NCBI RefSeq assembly: GCF_031884435.1
Contig: NZ_CP134779.1
Coordinates: 5,084,001 to 5,148,000, forward strand
DNA length: 64,000 nt
From: Bosea sp. 685
GTDB lineage: Bacteria > Pseudomonadota > Alphaproteobacteria > Rhizobiales > Beijerinckiaceae
Direction of reading: 5' to 3'
Shown: positions 7,837-15,244 of the stretch, in pieces
How the letters are laid out: every line of letters begins with the position of its first letter
Numbering within the stretch: the stretch's first letter is position 1
Notes under the pieces: generated by a model
What the model was told of the DNA's origin: nothing
The model's input: the letters and a program-made list of their open reading frames with translations, nothing else
Database searches by the model: none
Made by a program: the position numbers and the translations under genes

Positions 7837-8241
7837 TCAGGCGGCTTGAAGGGCGGCCAACAGCTCCTGCCCGCTTTTTCCAACGAGGTCCTTCGACAGG
7901 TCTGCCACGAGAGCGACGTGAAGCTGTTTGTGGTAATGCCGCCGCATTTCCCCCAGTGTCCTGGGCGAGGCGACAATGATCAGTTTCTCAATCTTGTGCC
8001 CGAGAACCTGCTGATTGAGCCATTCGGTTGCCGCAGCAGCGTGGCCGTCTTCATCGATCTGGTGGCCGGTCGGGTTGGCAGAACTGGAGTCGCGTCCCGA
8101 GCTCCCGCTCTTATTGCTCTCGTCGAGATCGGGCGATTCCATCGATGAGAGAACCGGGCTCGCTTCATCGCCGCTGTTGCGATGAAGCTCGAAATGCTTC
8201 CCATCGACCAGCGCGACAACGGCACCATTTGGTAGCTGCAT
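7837..8241 (-). CDS. Host attachment family protein
   Basis: A 134-residue soluble protein starting MQLPNGAVVALVDGKHFELH, with a C-terminal block KIEKLIIVASPRTLGEMRRH and HVALVADLSKDL. This matches the bacterial host attachment family (once annotated as required for attachment to host cells), a Rossmann-like fold related to peptide-release-factor/Host domains. Most members are encoded singly in alphaproteobacteria, and their biochemical role is unsettled. The ATG at 8241 has GAGGAG upstream, which decides the start over a Met 47 codons earlier. The central region is unusually Ser/Asp-rich. Confidence 0.78.
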   Translation of the reverse strand: MQLPNGAVVALVDGKHFELHRNSGDEASPVLSSMESPDLDESNKSGSSGRDSSSANPTGHQIDEDGHAAAATEWLNQQVLGHKIEKLIIVASPRTLGEMRRHYHKQLHVALVADLSKDLVGKSGQELLAALQAA

Positions 8242-8447
8242 CAGTGTCTCCTCAATCAGGCTGTCCGACCAGGCGTGAAGCAAGAGCATCTGCATGCTGA
8301 CCAGCGATCGCGGGAATCCTCTGGAAAGCTGGAGAGCTTCACCCTGGTCATGGCTAACCAGCCTGAGAGCGTATCGTTCCAATCATGCGGCAAGCATCGT
8401 TCGGAGACCCGGGCGACACGCCATGCGCCGGCCGGTGCAAAGTCTCA

Positions 8448-8609
8448 TCAGCCCGGTTTGAGGTAGTGACCCTTCTTCAGGAAATCGATGATCAGGTCCG
8501 CCGAGCGCTCGATTGCGCCCCTGTCCGTATCGAGGTGGATGTCGGGCGTTTCCGGCGGCTCGTAGGGGCTGTCGATCCCGGTGAAGTTCTTGATCTGCCC
8601 GGCGCGGGC
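8448..8609 (-). pseudogene. cysC: 3' fragment of cysC (adenylylsulfate kinase)
   Basis: The minus-strand frame reads ARAGQIKNFTGIDSPYEPPE, then TPDIHLDTDRGAIERSADLI and ends HYLKPG and stop. This is the C-terminal quarter of an adenylylsulfate (APS) kinase or of the CysC half of CysNC. Only 53 codons remain, and the ATP-binding P-loop and catalytic part are missing. The homology starts abruptly at 8609, where it abuts an SRAP fragment on the other strand, so this is a recombination junction. Confidence 0.8.
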
Positions 8610-8662
8610 CGCAGTGCGCTGATCGGGGACATCTGCGTGGTCGGGATGGACGAGGTCCCCCG

Positions 8663-8782
8663 ATCCACGCCTTCAGCCGGCCGCTGACGAGCGCTTTGCC
8701 GCTGACGCAAGGCAATCTTCCGCCGCGCTACAACATCGCGCCGACCACCAATGTGCACATGATCGTCCACTGCCGCGGCTAG
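8663..8782 (+). pseudogene. SRAP N-terminal fragment
   Basis: The frame reads ...LTQGNLPPRYNIAPTTNVHM then IVHCRG and a TAG at 8780-8782. PPRYNIAPTx is the hallmark of the N-terminal part of SRAP/YedK proteins. The catalytic MCGR/MCN start and everything after about residue 45 are missing. Its stop codon overlaps, tail to tail, the stop of the intact SRAP gene on the minus strand. It is a third SRAP copy in 7 kb. Confidence 0.65.
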
Positions 8783-9504
8783 GCCGCATCGCCGTCCTTC
8801 TTGAGACCGCGCGCAACGATCTGCAGCGCGCCGTCCGGCAGGGGACGCTGCAGCCCCTTCACGTCGTTCCAAGGCATGGTCATCCACGCCTCGCACTCTT
8901 CCGGCGTCGTCAAGATCACCGGCATCGCCTTCGGGTGCACGGCCCCGACCTCAGCGTTCGGCGTTGCGGTTAGGAATGCGAAGAGGTCGATCGTTTCCAG
9001 CCCTTTGCTAACCTTGCGGACGCTGGTCCATTGCGGCGCCCATATGCCGGCGAAAAAGGCGAGCGGCCGATCCTCGTCGAAGGCGAACCAGATATCGCCG
9101 CCAGCGTCGCGGTTGAACTCGCTGAAGCTGGAGAAGGGCACGAGGCAGCGATTGTCGACACCGAGCCAGCGTTTCCAATGGGCGCTGGCGGTGTTGCGGA
9201 CGTTCGTCGTGCCGCTGTCGGGCTCCATTGGCAGCAGAGCGTCAAAGTCGACCACCTTGCCCTTGGCCCGCAGCTTATCGGCGCGCCGGCTCGCTGCCTC
9301 GAAGAGCGCCAGCTTTGAGCTCGGCATGCCCCAGCGCGTCATGACGAGTTCCGCGACACCATCCCCGTGATTGCGGATGATCGGCGCTTCATAGTCCGGG
9401 AAGATGCCCGGCAGCGGCGGCAGATTGGTCTCCGGCGCGTCGAATTTCGCGAAGAGCTTGCGCATCGCGTCGACGCTCTTCGTCATCGAGTAGAGGTTAC
9501 ACAT
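8779..9504 (-). CDS. SOS response-associated peptidase (SRAP/YedK family)
   Basis: A 241-residue SRAP protein. It begins MCNLYSMT, so after Met removal Cys2 is the catalytic residue that forms a thiazolidine link with abasic sites in single-stranded DNA. Further family motifs are TTNVRNTAS (active-site Asn), VPFSSFSEF (acidic site) and VHPKAMPVIL (catalytic His region). I chose the ATG at 9504 because the protein must start with Met-Cys. The gene overlaps the upstream 76-residue gene by 8 bases and appears to be third in a minus-strand operon led by an SOS box, consistent with DNA-damage induction. Confidence 0.88.
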   Translation of the reverse strand: MCNLYSMTKSVDAMRKLFAKFDAPETNLPPLPGIFPDYEAPIIRNHGDGVAELVMTRWGMPSSKLALFEAASRRADKLRAKGKVVDFDALLPMEPDSGTTNVRNTASAHWKRWLGVDNRCLVPFSSFSEFNRDAGGDIWFAFDEDRPLAFFAGIWAPQWTSVRKVSKGLETIDLFAFLTATPNAEVGAVHPKAMPVILTTPEECEAWMTMPWNDVKGLQRPLPDGALQIVARGLKKDGDAA

Positions 9505-9727
9505 CGGGTCTCGTCTCCGGAGTCCAGAGGTCGCGCGGGTCCGCGTTGCGGGCCGCCTTCTCATCCAGCAGCCGCCGCTGCTCGATCCGCGCTTCGGTAA
9601 GGGCCGTCTCGAGGAAATAGGCGAGCGTGCCGAACCCGCGACGCTCGGCGTCCTTCGTCAGTTCTTCTATGCGCGTGATCAGATCATCGACGCGACGTAG
9701 CGGGATAAGCGGCACAACCGACATCAC
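9497..9727 (-). CDS. Small conserved-looking protein, 76 aa
   Basis: A 76-residue, charged, probably helical protein (RRVDDLITRIEELTKDAERR near the N-terminus, LAYFLETALTEARIEQRRLL in the middle). I do not recognise a family. It overlaps the SRAP start by 8 bases and the upstream gene's stop overlaps its start (ATGA at 9724-9727), which argues for a translated member of the SOS-associated operon. The ATG at 9724 is an alternative start. A DNA-repair accessory role is only suggested by context. Confidence 0.6.
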   Translation of the reverse strand: MMSVVPLIPLRRVDDLITRIEELTKDAERRGFGTLAYFLETALTEARIEQRRLLDEKAARNADPRDLWTPETRPDV

Positions 9728-10074
9728 TCGTCCTCACCACCAACACGCCGCCGGCGCGGCCTCTGCCCCGGCTCGGCCGGCAGCATGTCCACCTTGCCGC
9801 CCTCGATCAAGCTCAGGCCGGTCAGCGCCGGCGGGAGATCAGGGGGCGATGTCCGGCCGATGTCGGGCAGATAAGCTCCGCAGTGGTGGCCGTATTTCTG
9901 CGGTTTCCGCGCCGGGTTGGCAGGATCATAAGGGCAACCCGAAACGAAGACCGTCAGCAGCCGCAGCAGGCTCGCATGCTTGCCGAATTGCGCTGCGCAG
10001 GCCGCAAGCCGCGTCGTGCCACCGCGCTCACAGAAATGGCAACTGAACCGGATCACCACCCAAGGGTACTGCAT
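9724..10074 (-). CDS. Cys-containing protein of unknown function, first gene of the SRAP operon
   Basis: A 116-residue protein starting MQYPWVVIRFSCHFCERGG, with Cys pairs at residues 12 and 15 and further Cys near 26, 49 and 66 that could form a small metal site. The middle, PYDPANPARKPQKYGHHCGA, resembles short rhizobial zinc-ribbon-like proteins, but I cannot name a family. The C-terminus is basic. It is the first gene after the GAAC-N7-GAAC box and is coupled to the next gene by ATGA. A role in the DNA-damage response is inference. Confidence 0.55.
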   Translation of the reverse strand: MQYPWVVIRFSCHFCERGGTTRLAACAAQFGKHASLLRLLTVFVSGCPYDPANPARKPQKYGHHCGAYLPDIGRTSPPDLPPALTGLSLIEGGKVDMLPAEPGQRPRRRRVGGEDE

Positions 10075-10151
10075 CAATGTCGTGTCGAGGGATGGTGGAA
10101 CGGCGGACGGCCCCGCCCCGGCTGGTTTCATCATTGCGCTCTCGGAAATGA

Positions 10152-10166
10152 GAACATACAGAGAAC
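10152..10166. promoter_or_regulatory. LexA (SOS) box, GAAC-N7-GAAC
   Basis: GAACATACAGAGAAC is a perfect GAAC-N7-GAAC direct repeat, the form bound by alphaproteobacterial LexA (GTTC-N7-GTTC on the other strand). It lies between the divergent genes starting at 10074 (minus) and 10190 (plus), so it could repress both. The SRAP operon being downstream supports the assignment. Confidence 0.7.
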
Positions 10167-10189
10167 ATACGAGAGCAGGGAGTCAAGCC

Positions 10190-10477
10190 ATGGGAGGCAA
10201 TCCCCGCCGCTCCTATGACAAGGTCGGTCGAGAGTTGCCGCCTGCGACGGTCGGGGGCGAGCGCACTCAAGGTCGGCGGCTGGCGGAAATCATCTGCCAT
10301 CCCTGCGTCAGATTCGTTGAGGTGCCGATCGACGATCTGCCGCCCGATCTGCCAATCCCCGATATCTGCCTGCGCTATCGTTGCTCGAAATGCGGCGGCA
10401 AGAACCTGTCCTCGCGCATGAGCATTTCCGAACATTATGCCCAGATCAGAGAGGAGCGGGAGCGGCGCGACGGATGA
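10190..10477 (+). CDS. Small zinc-ribbon-like protein
   Basis: A 95-residue protein starting MGGNPRRSYDKVGRELPPAT, with GGGAG seven bases before the ATG. The C-terminal half contains RYRCSKCGGKNLSSRM, a CxxC knuckle, and an upstream ICHPC provides a second Cys pair, so one structural zinc is likely. I do not recognise a named family. The start lies only 23 bases after the SOS box, so it may be damage-inducible together with the divergent SRAP operon. Confidence 0.65.
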   Translation: MGGNPRRSYDKVGRELPPATVGGERTQGRRLAEIICHPCVRFVEVPIDDLPPDLPIPDICLRYRCSKCGGKNLSSRMSISEHYAQIREERERRDG

Positions 10478-10674
10478 TAGAAAGGGCGACGATCTGGAGA
10501 TTCGCCTATGCCTTGGCCATTCTCGGCGCTGGGGCACGCCAGATCTGTCCTAGCCGTCCAGCTGAAAGATCTCACCGGCGTCGGCAGCATCGCGAATACA
10601 CTTGAATGGGCGATTATATACTTTCCGCACCATTGCGGGCAGTGATAGAGTGTCAGAGCTAAAGGAACGCGACG

Positions 10675-10890
10675 ATGCTGATTGTGGAACTGCTGCTTGC
10701 CGCTATCCTGATAGTCGCCGCGCTTGCCTACCGCGAACTAAGCGCGGTTCGCCGCATGCTATCTGACTGGCACGCCATTTGGGCGAACATGCCGCTGCAC
10801 GCCACGCAGCATGAGGCCAAGCAGGTCGTCACTCTTCTTGAGGAGACAAACCACCTTTTGGCGACACGGATTCGCGATCCTCGCGTTTAG
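10675..10890 (+). CDS. Small single-pass membrane protein, 71 aa
   Basis: A 71-residue frame with one N-terminal membrane helix (MLIVELLLAAILIVAALAYR) followed by a hydrophilic tail. AAAGGA precedes the ATG by eight bases. No family recognised. The 3' end overlaps, tail to tail by 62 bases, the 66-residue gene on the other strand. The hydrophobic start and clear ribosome site make it a credible small gene, but there is no further support. Confidence 0.45.
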   Translation: MLIVELLLAAILIVAALAYRELSAVRRMLSDWHAIWANMPLHATQHEAKQVVTLLEETNHLLATRIRDPRV

Positions 10891-11029
10891 CCTTCGCCAA
10901 CGGCTCGACCGGCTTGTGCTTCACGATCTTGCCGAGAGCGGCTTCAAAGCGTTCTTCGCTGTCGTCGCATCCGAGTTCTCGCGCCGCAGCTTTGAATTTG
11001 TCCGTCTGCACCTTAGTGTCACCCGTCAT
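10829..11029 (-). CDS. Small conserved-type hypothetical protein, 66 aa
   Basis: A 66-residue, highly charged protein. The pattern VQTDKFKAAARELGCDDSEE, then FEAALGKIVKHKP, looks like a short protein family common in Hyphomicrobiales genomes that I recall as a conserved hypothetical. No enzymatic motif or membrane segment is visible. It is convergent with, and overlaps by 62 bases, the small membrane protein gene on the plus strand. Confidence 0.55.
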   Translation of the reverse strand: MTGDTKVQTDKFKAAARELGCDDSEERFEAALGKIVKHKPVEPLAKAKREDRESVSPKGGLSPQEE

Positions 11030-11212
11030 AAACTTACCCCTCGTGGCGCGTGCAGCCGCTGCGACGAGCCCGACCGAGAAGGTTAGGTTAGCAATCCCCG
11101 ATCACAAAATGCTTCGGCGCTCGATCGGCAAACATCGCGAACACCCGCGCCAAGTGCGCGCCACGCGCCGTCGCCCTTCTCTCGAGCCCTGATCCCGAAG
11201 AGCGCCGGAGCT

Positions 11213-11779
11213 TCAGGAATTGCTCAGCACCGCGACGGCATAGACGCAGGTCCGGTCGCTCTCGTTCTTGAAGACGCAATCGCTGGGAGGGCCGAGTTCG
11301 AGGCAATCGCCTTCCTTCATCTCGTGCCGCGTCTGCCCTTCCACGAAGACGAGCGCTCCATCCAGCACCCAGATCAGCTGGCGCATGAAGGCATAGGCCG
11401 AGGCGGGCATCGGCACGTCTTTTCCGGCCGGCAATTCGATGCGCACCAGGTCGAGCGGCAGGTCCGAGCGCGGCGAGACATGGCGGCGCACATAGCCGGT
11501 CTGCGGATCGACCCATAGCGGCTGATCGGCCTTGCGGAGCAGCCGCCCCTGCTGCATCTCCGCCCGCGCCATCAGCGTCGACATGCTCAGGCCGAAGGCT
11601 CCGGAGAGCTTGCCGAGCAAGGTCGCCGTCGGGCTGCTCTCGGCCCGCTCCACCTTGAAGATCATGGCGCGGGACACCGACGCCTTTTCAGCGAGGTCGG
11701 ACAGCGACCAGCCCCTGCCCTCCCGTTCAATGCGAATGCGAGCGCCAATGCGCTGATCGATGCCGTCAGATTTCACCAT
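11213..11779 (-). CDS. XRE-family regulator with C-terminal cupin
   Basis: A 188-residue transcription factor. Residues about 10-65 form a Cro/CI-type helix-turn-helix (GWSLSDLAEKASVSRAMIFK then VERAESSPT). Residues about 110-185 form a cupin that would bind a small ligand (LIWVLDGALVFVEGQTRHEM, GDCLELGPP). I chose the ATG at 11779 because it gives the normal short N-terminus. The gene is monocistronic on the minus strand, next to a GntR gene of the same direction, and may control itself or the neighbouring transporter. Confidence 0.8.
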   Translation of the reverse strand: MVKSDGIDQRIGARIRIEREGRGWSLSDLAEKASVSRAMIFKVERAESSPTATLLGKLSGAFGLSMSTLMARAEMQQGRLLRKADQPLWVDPQTGYVRRHVSPRSDLPLDLVRIELPAGKDVPMPASAYAFMRQLIWVLDGALVFVEGQTRHEMKEGDCLELGPPSDCVFKNESDRTCVYAVAVLSNS

Positions 11780-11902
11780 GCGTGACACTATAGTGGACGG
11801 ATCCGCGAAATCAAAAGCGGGCCGCGCTGCATCATGGCGTCTCCGCAGCAAGCCATCGACCTCGACTTGATCCTGCGCGGGAGCATCTGACTCCCCTCGC
11901 CC

Positions 11903-12592
11903 TCAGACCGTATCCGCTTGCTCCGAGAGCAAACCCTGGGCGATCGACGAGGCGTTGCGGACATGCGTCAGCGCCGCATTATAGGCCGCCTCACCGTCGC
12001 CGGCCCGGATCGCGTCGACGATGTTCTGCATCTGCCTGGGCCCCTCGACATTGCGCCCCGTCGTCTTGATCGTCATCGAGCGCAGATAATTGATGCGCAC
12101 GGTGATGGAGCTGACGATGCCCCAGGCGATGTCCTTGCCGGAGGCTGCGAACAACAGGCGATAGAATTCGGTGGTCTCGGCGAGGACCGTCGACATCGCA
12201 TTCTCGGCATAGGCCGCGCGGATGTTCGCAAGCCGGCTTTCGAGCGCAGCGACGACGCCGGGCTGCTTGCTTTCCGCGCAGGCCCTGGCCGCGATGCCTT
12301 CGAGCACACCACGAATCTCGTAGATCTGCTTGGCTTCATCCGGCGTGGTCTTGGCCACGATCGGCCCGCGATTGGGAAGCGTCGCGACGAGCCCTTCCGA
12401 TTCGAGATGGCGCAAAACCTCGCGGACGATGGTCCGGCTGACCCCGAGTTGCTCGCACAGATCGCGCTCGACAAGTCGCGCGCCCGGCTTGAAGCGCATG
12501 TCGAGGATCGCCTCGCGCATCTTTTCTAGAGTCAATTCACGAAGGGTCTTCCCCGGACGATCGACCAGCATCGGCCGCTCAGTCGAATTCAT
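11903..12592 (-). CDS. GntR/FadR-type (FCD) transcriptional regulator
   Basis: A 229-residue regulator. The N-terminal winged helix (LTLEKMREAILDMRFKPGAR, then LCEQLGVSRTIVREVLRHLE) is typical GntR. The C-terminal helical FCD domain (EIRGVLEGIAARACAES, HVRNASSIAQGLL) usually binds a carboxylic acid through a metal. It is divergent from an amino-acid importer across a 186-bp gap holding the near-palindrome TTGGTATGCCATAA. The same core occurs before the minus-strand run that starts at 30919, so I infer that this protein controls both and responds to the imported or degraded compound. Confidence 0.85.
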   Translation of the reverse strand: MNSTERPMLVDRPGKTLRELTLEKMREAILDMRFKPGARLVERDLCEQLGVSRTIVREVLRHLESEGLVATLPNRGPIVAKTTPDEAKQIYEIRGVLEGIAARACAESKQPGVVAALESRLANIRAAYAENAMSTVLAETTEFYRLLFAASGKDIAWGIVSSITVRINYLRSMTIKTTGRNVEGPRQMQNIVDAIRAGDGEAAYNAALTHVRNASSIAQGLLSEQADTV

Positions 12593-12732
12593 CGGTCATT
12601 CTTCCTGTTTCTACGACAGTTGCCCGATCAGGACACAGAAGACAACAGCCCATTCGCCTGCGCTCCCTCGCCTGATTTATGGGCATCGCCCTGCCTGATT
12701 TTTCCCTGGGCAACCAGATTGTGGCGTCAAAT

Positions 12733-12746
12733 TTGGTATGCCATAA
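12733..12746. promoter_or_regulatory. Candidate GntR/FCD operator TTGGTATGCCATAA
   Basis: The 10-bp core TGGTATGCCA is an imperfect palindrome (8 of 10 positions symmetric). It lies 46 bases before the importer start and 140 bases before gntR. An identical core and right flank (TGGTATGCCATA) occur at 30961, upstream of the PF06684 gene. Two copies of a 12-mer at two regulated promoters argue against chance. Confidence 0.6.
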
Positions 12747-12778
12747 TACAGAATACCAGCTTGAAGATGGAGCGACAA

Positions 12779-13657
12779 ATGGCCTTCTGGAGATTTGCCG
12801 TGCCTTGCGAGCGCAAGCCCCGCAAAGCGATCCGCATGATCGGGCTCGCAGGCCTGATGGCGCTGGTCGCCCTCCCCGCTGCGCAGGCTCAGGCGCAAGG
12901 CTGCACGCCGAAGATCGCCGGAAATCTCCTGACCAAGGCCGGGCATTTCGTCATGGCTACCAGCCCCACCTTGCCGCCGATGGCCTATGCGGACCAGAAG
13001 GGCGTGCTGAAGGGCATGCGGGTCGAGCTCGGATACGAGATCGCCAAGCGTCTGTGCCTGACGCCGGATTATATCAGCACGGAATATGCCGCGATGGTGC
13101 CGGGCCTGCAGGGTGGCCGCTGGGACATGATCAATGCCGGCCTCTTCGTCACGCCCGAGCGCCTGAAGATCCTCTACATGATCCCTTATGAGAATCTCGC
13201 GATCAGCATCTCGACGCCGACCCAGGCGGGCAAGCCGATCACGGCTGTCGACGACCTCGCCGGCAAGCGGGTCAGCACCGATCTCGGCGGCTATGCCGAG
13301 CGCAAGATCCGCGACCTGAACAAGGAGTTCAAGTCGCGCGGGCTCACCGAGATGACCATCAATCTCTTCGACAACTACGCCACGGTCTATCAGGCCTTGC
13401 GCGCCGGCCAGGTCGATGCGGCGGTCTCGATCGACCCCGTCGCCAAGCAATATCAGGAGCGCGGCGAGTTCACCCATGCGCTGAGCGGCATGTTCCCGAC
13501 GCCGGGCTCACTCTCCTTCGGCCAGAAGGCCATTGCCGATGCGGTGGCCCAGGCGCTGAAGGAGATGGAGGCCGACGGCTCGCTGGCCAAGCTGATGTCC
13601 GACTACGGCGTCGGCCAGGTCGAGGGCGGCGTCCGCGTGCTGGGGCGCGACAGCTAG
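12779..13657 (+). CDS. Amino-acid-type ABC transporter substrate-binding protein
   Basis: A 292-residue periplasmic family 3 solute-binding protein. It carries a signal peptide (MIGLAGLMALVALPAAQAQA after a basic stretch) and then the two-lobe fold, with recognisable blocks VELGYEIAKRLCL, GRWDMINAGLFVTPERL and LFDNYATVYQALRAGQVDAA. The start at 12779 is supported by GGAG six bases upstream. ATG codons at 12767 and 12836 are alternatives. Permease and ATPase genes follow, making a complete importer in the same direction. The substrate is probably an amino acid or related nitrogen compound. Confidence 0.85.
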   Translation: MAFWRFAVPCERKPRKAIRMIGLAGLMALVALPAAQAQAQGCTPKIAGNLLTKAGHFVMATSPTLPPMAYADQKGVLKGMRVELGYEIAKRLCLTPDYISTEYAAMVPGLQGGRWDMINAGLFVTPERLKILYMIPYENLAISISTPTQAGKPITAVDDLAGKRVSTDLGGYAERKIRDLNKEFKSRGLTEMTINLFDNYATVYQALRAGQVDAAVSIDPVAKQYQERGEFTHALSGMFPTPGSLSFGQKAIADAVAQALKEMEADGSLAKLMSDYGVGQVEGGVRVLGRDS

Positions 13658-13739
13658 TCCCTCGCCGCGAGGCCCCCTCTGCCCTGGCGCAGGCCCGGGC
13701 GTCCCATGTCAAATTTCGACCATCTGCCGGGAGATCTGC

Positions 13740-14435
13740 GTGAAAGGCTGGAACTGGGGCGGCTTCTTCGAATATCTGACGAACGAATACATGCTCGAAG
13801 GCGCGCTGATCACGCTCGGCCTGACGGTCTTCTCGATGGTGTTCGGGTTGATCCTGGGCTTCCTCGTCGCGCTGATGCGCATGTCGAAGCATAAGGTTCT
13901 GTCCCTTCCAGCCTATTTCTACACCTGGATCATGCGCGGCACGCCGCTCCTGGTGCAGCTCATCATCATCTATACCGGCCTGCCGCAGCTCGGCATCCGC
14001 TTCTCCGTGCTCGAATCCACGCTGATCGGCCTGACCCTCAATGAGGCGGCCTATCTCTCCGAGATCGTGCGCGCCGGCATCTCGGCCGTTCCGCGCGGGC
14101 AGGTCAATGCGGCGCGCGCCATCGGCATGCGCGAATTCCAGGTGATGCGCTATGTCGTGGCGCCGCAGGCCTTCCGGATCATCATCCCGCCCTTGGGCAA
14201 TTCAGTGAACGGCATCCTCAAGACCACCTCGATCGCCTCGATCATCTCGATGGAAGAGCTGCTGCGCCGCACGCAGGTGCTGATCCAGGAGAAGTTCCTG
14301 GTGCTCGAGCTCTTCATCGTCGCGGCGCTCTACTACCTGGTGATGACCACGGCCTGGGAGTTCATCCAGCGCCGGATCGAAAAGCGCCTCGGCCGGGCCT
14401 TCGACGTGCAGGCCACCGTGACCGAGCAGCGATGA
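13740..14435 (+). CDS. Amino-acid ABC transporter permease (HisM/GlnP type)
   Basis: A 231-residue inner-membrane permease with about five helices and the family EAA motif [20 protein letters not shown]. The motif [20 protein letters not shown] is typical of polar amino-acid permeases. It starts at GTG 13740 with GGGAG upstream. Only one permease gene is present, so it probably works as a homodimer with the following ATPase, whose ATG overlaps its TGA. The 81-bp gap after the binding-protein gene may hold a processing hairpin that sets subunit levels. Confidence 0.88.
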   Translation: MKGWNWGGFFEYLTNEYMLEGALITLGLTVFSMVFGLILGFLVALMRMSKHKVLSLPAYFYTWIMRGTPLLVQLIIIYTGLPQLGIRFSVLESTLIGLTLNEAAYLSEIVRAGISAVPRGQVNAARAIGMREFQVMRYVVAPQAFRIIIPPLGNSVNGILKTTSIASIISMEELLRRTQVLIQEKFLVLELFIVAALYYLVMTTAWEFIQRRIEKRLGRAFDVQATVTEQR

Positions 14436-15196
14436 GGTCCCCAGTCATGCAGCAAACGAACGCCATGATCGAAGTCCGCGCCGTCAACAAATGGTACGGC
14501 GACAGCTTCCACGTCCTGAAGAACTGCAGCCTGGCTGTCGGGAAGGGAGAGGTCGTCGTGGTCTGCGGCCCCTCCGGCTCCGGCAAATCGACCCTGATCA
14601 AATGCGTCAACGGGCTGGAGAGCGTCAGGGATGGCGACATCCTGATCGACGGCGTGAAGGCGACCGACCCCGGCACCGACATGCCCAAGCTGCGAGCGCG
14701 GGTGGGCATGGTCTTCCAGCATTTCGAGCTGTTCCCGCATATGACGGTGATGGAGAACCTCTGCATCGGGCAGGAGAAGGTGCTCGGACGCTCCCCCTCC
14801 GAGGCCAGGGAGAAGGCGCTCTCTTTGCTCGAACGGGTCGGGCTGACGGAGCATGCGCGGAAATACCCGATCCAGCTCTCGGGCGGGCAGCAGCAGCGCG
14901 TTGCGATTGCGCGCGCGCTCGCCATGGACCCGATCGCGATGCTGTTCGACGAGCCGACCTCCGCGCTTGATCCGGAAATGATCAACGAGGTCCTCGACGT
15001 CATGGTCGGGCTCGCCCAGGAGGGCATGACGATGATGGTCGTCACCCATGAAATGGGGTTCGCCCGCAAGGTCGCCGACAGGGTCGTCTTCATGGATCGC
15101 GGCGAGATCGTCGAGAACAGCGACACGGAACAATTCTTCGCTGCCCCCGCAAGCGAGCGCGCGAAACAGTTCCTGTCGAAGATCCTTCCCCACTGA
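14432..15196 (+). CDS. Amino-acid ABC transporter ATP-binding protein (GlnQ/HisP type)
   Basis: A 254-residue ATPase. Walker A is [12 protein letters not shown], the signature is [15 protein letters not shown], Walker B is [12 protein letters not shown], and the switch His is in VTHEMGF. The Q-loop [13 protein letters not shown] is typical of polar amino-acid importers. The ATG at 14432 overlaps the permease stop, and Met codons at 14447 and 14465 are alternatives. It energises uptake by the preceding permease. The alcohol dehydrogenase gene follows 48 bases later and may be co-transcribed. Confidence 0.9.
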   Translation: MRSPVMQQTNAMIEVRAVNKWYGDSFHVLKNCSLAVGKGEVVVVCGPSGSGKSTLIKCVNGLESVRDGDILIDGVKATDPGTDMPKLRARVGMVFQHFELFPHMTVMENLCIGQEKVLGRSPSEAREKALSLLERVGLTEHARKYPIQLSGGQQQRVAIARALAMDPIAMLFDEPTSALDPEMINEVLDVMVGLAQEGMTMMVVTHEMGFARKVADRVVFMDRGEIVENSDTEQFFAAPASERAKQFLSKILPH

Positions 15197-15244
15197 GCAT
15201 TCTTCCCCATTGAGTATCCCTGTCGGCGGGATGGCGAGGCGCAG

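Noticed and set aside
8612..8662. Extension of the cysC fragment further upstream
   Set aside because: After ARAG the reading no longer matches APS kinase and runs into the sequence shared with the SRAP fragment on the other strand.
11088..11212. Minus-strand frame ending KHFVIGDC downstream of the XRE-cupin gene
   Set aside because: Most of the frame is a shadow of the regulator gene. The short unique tail has no start, ribosome site or recognised family.
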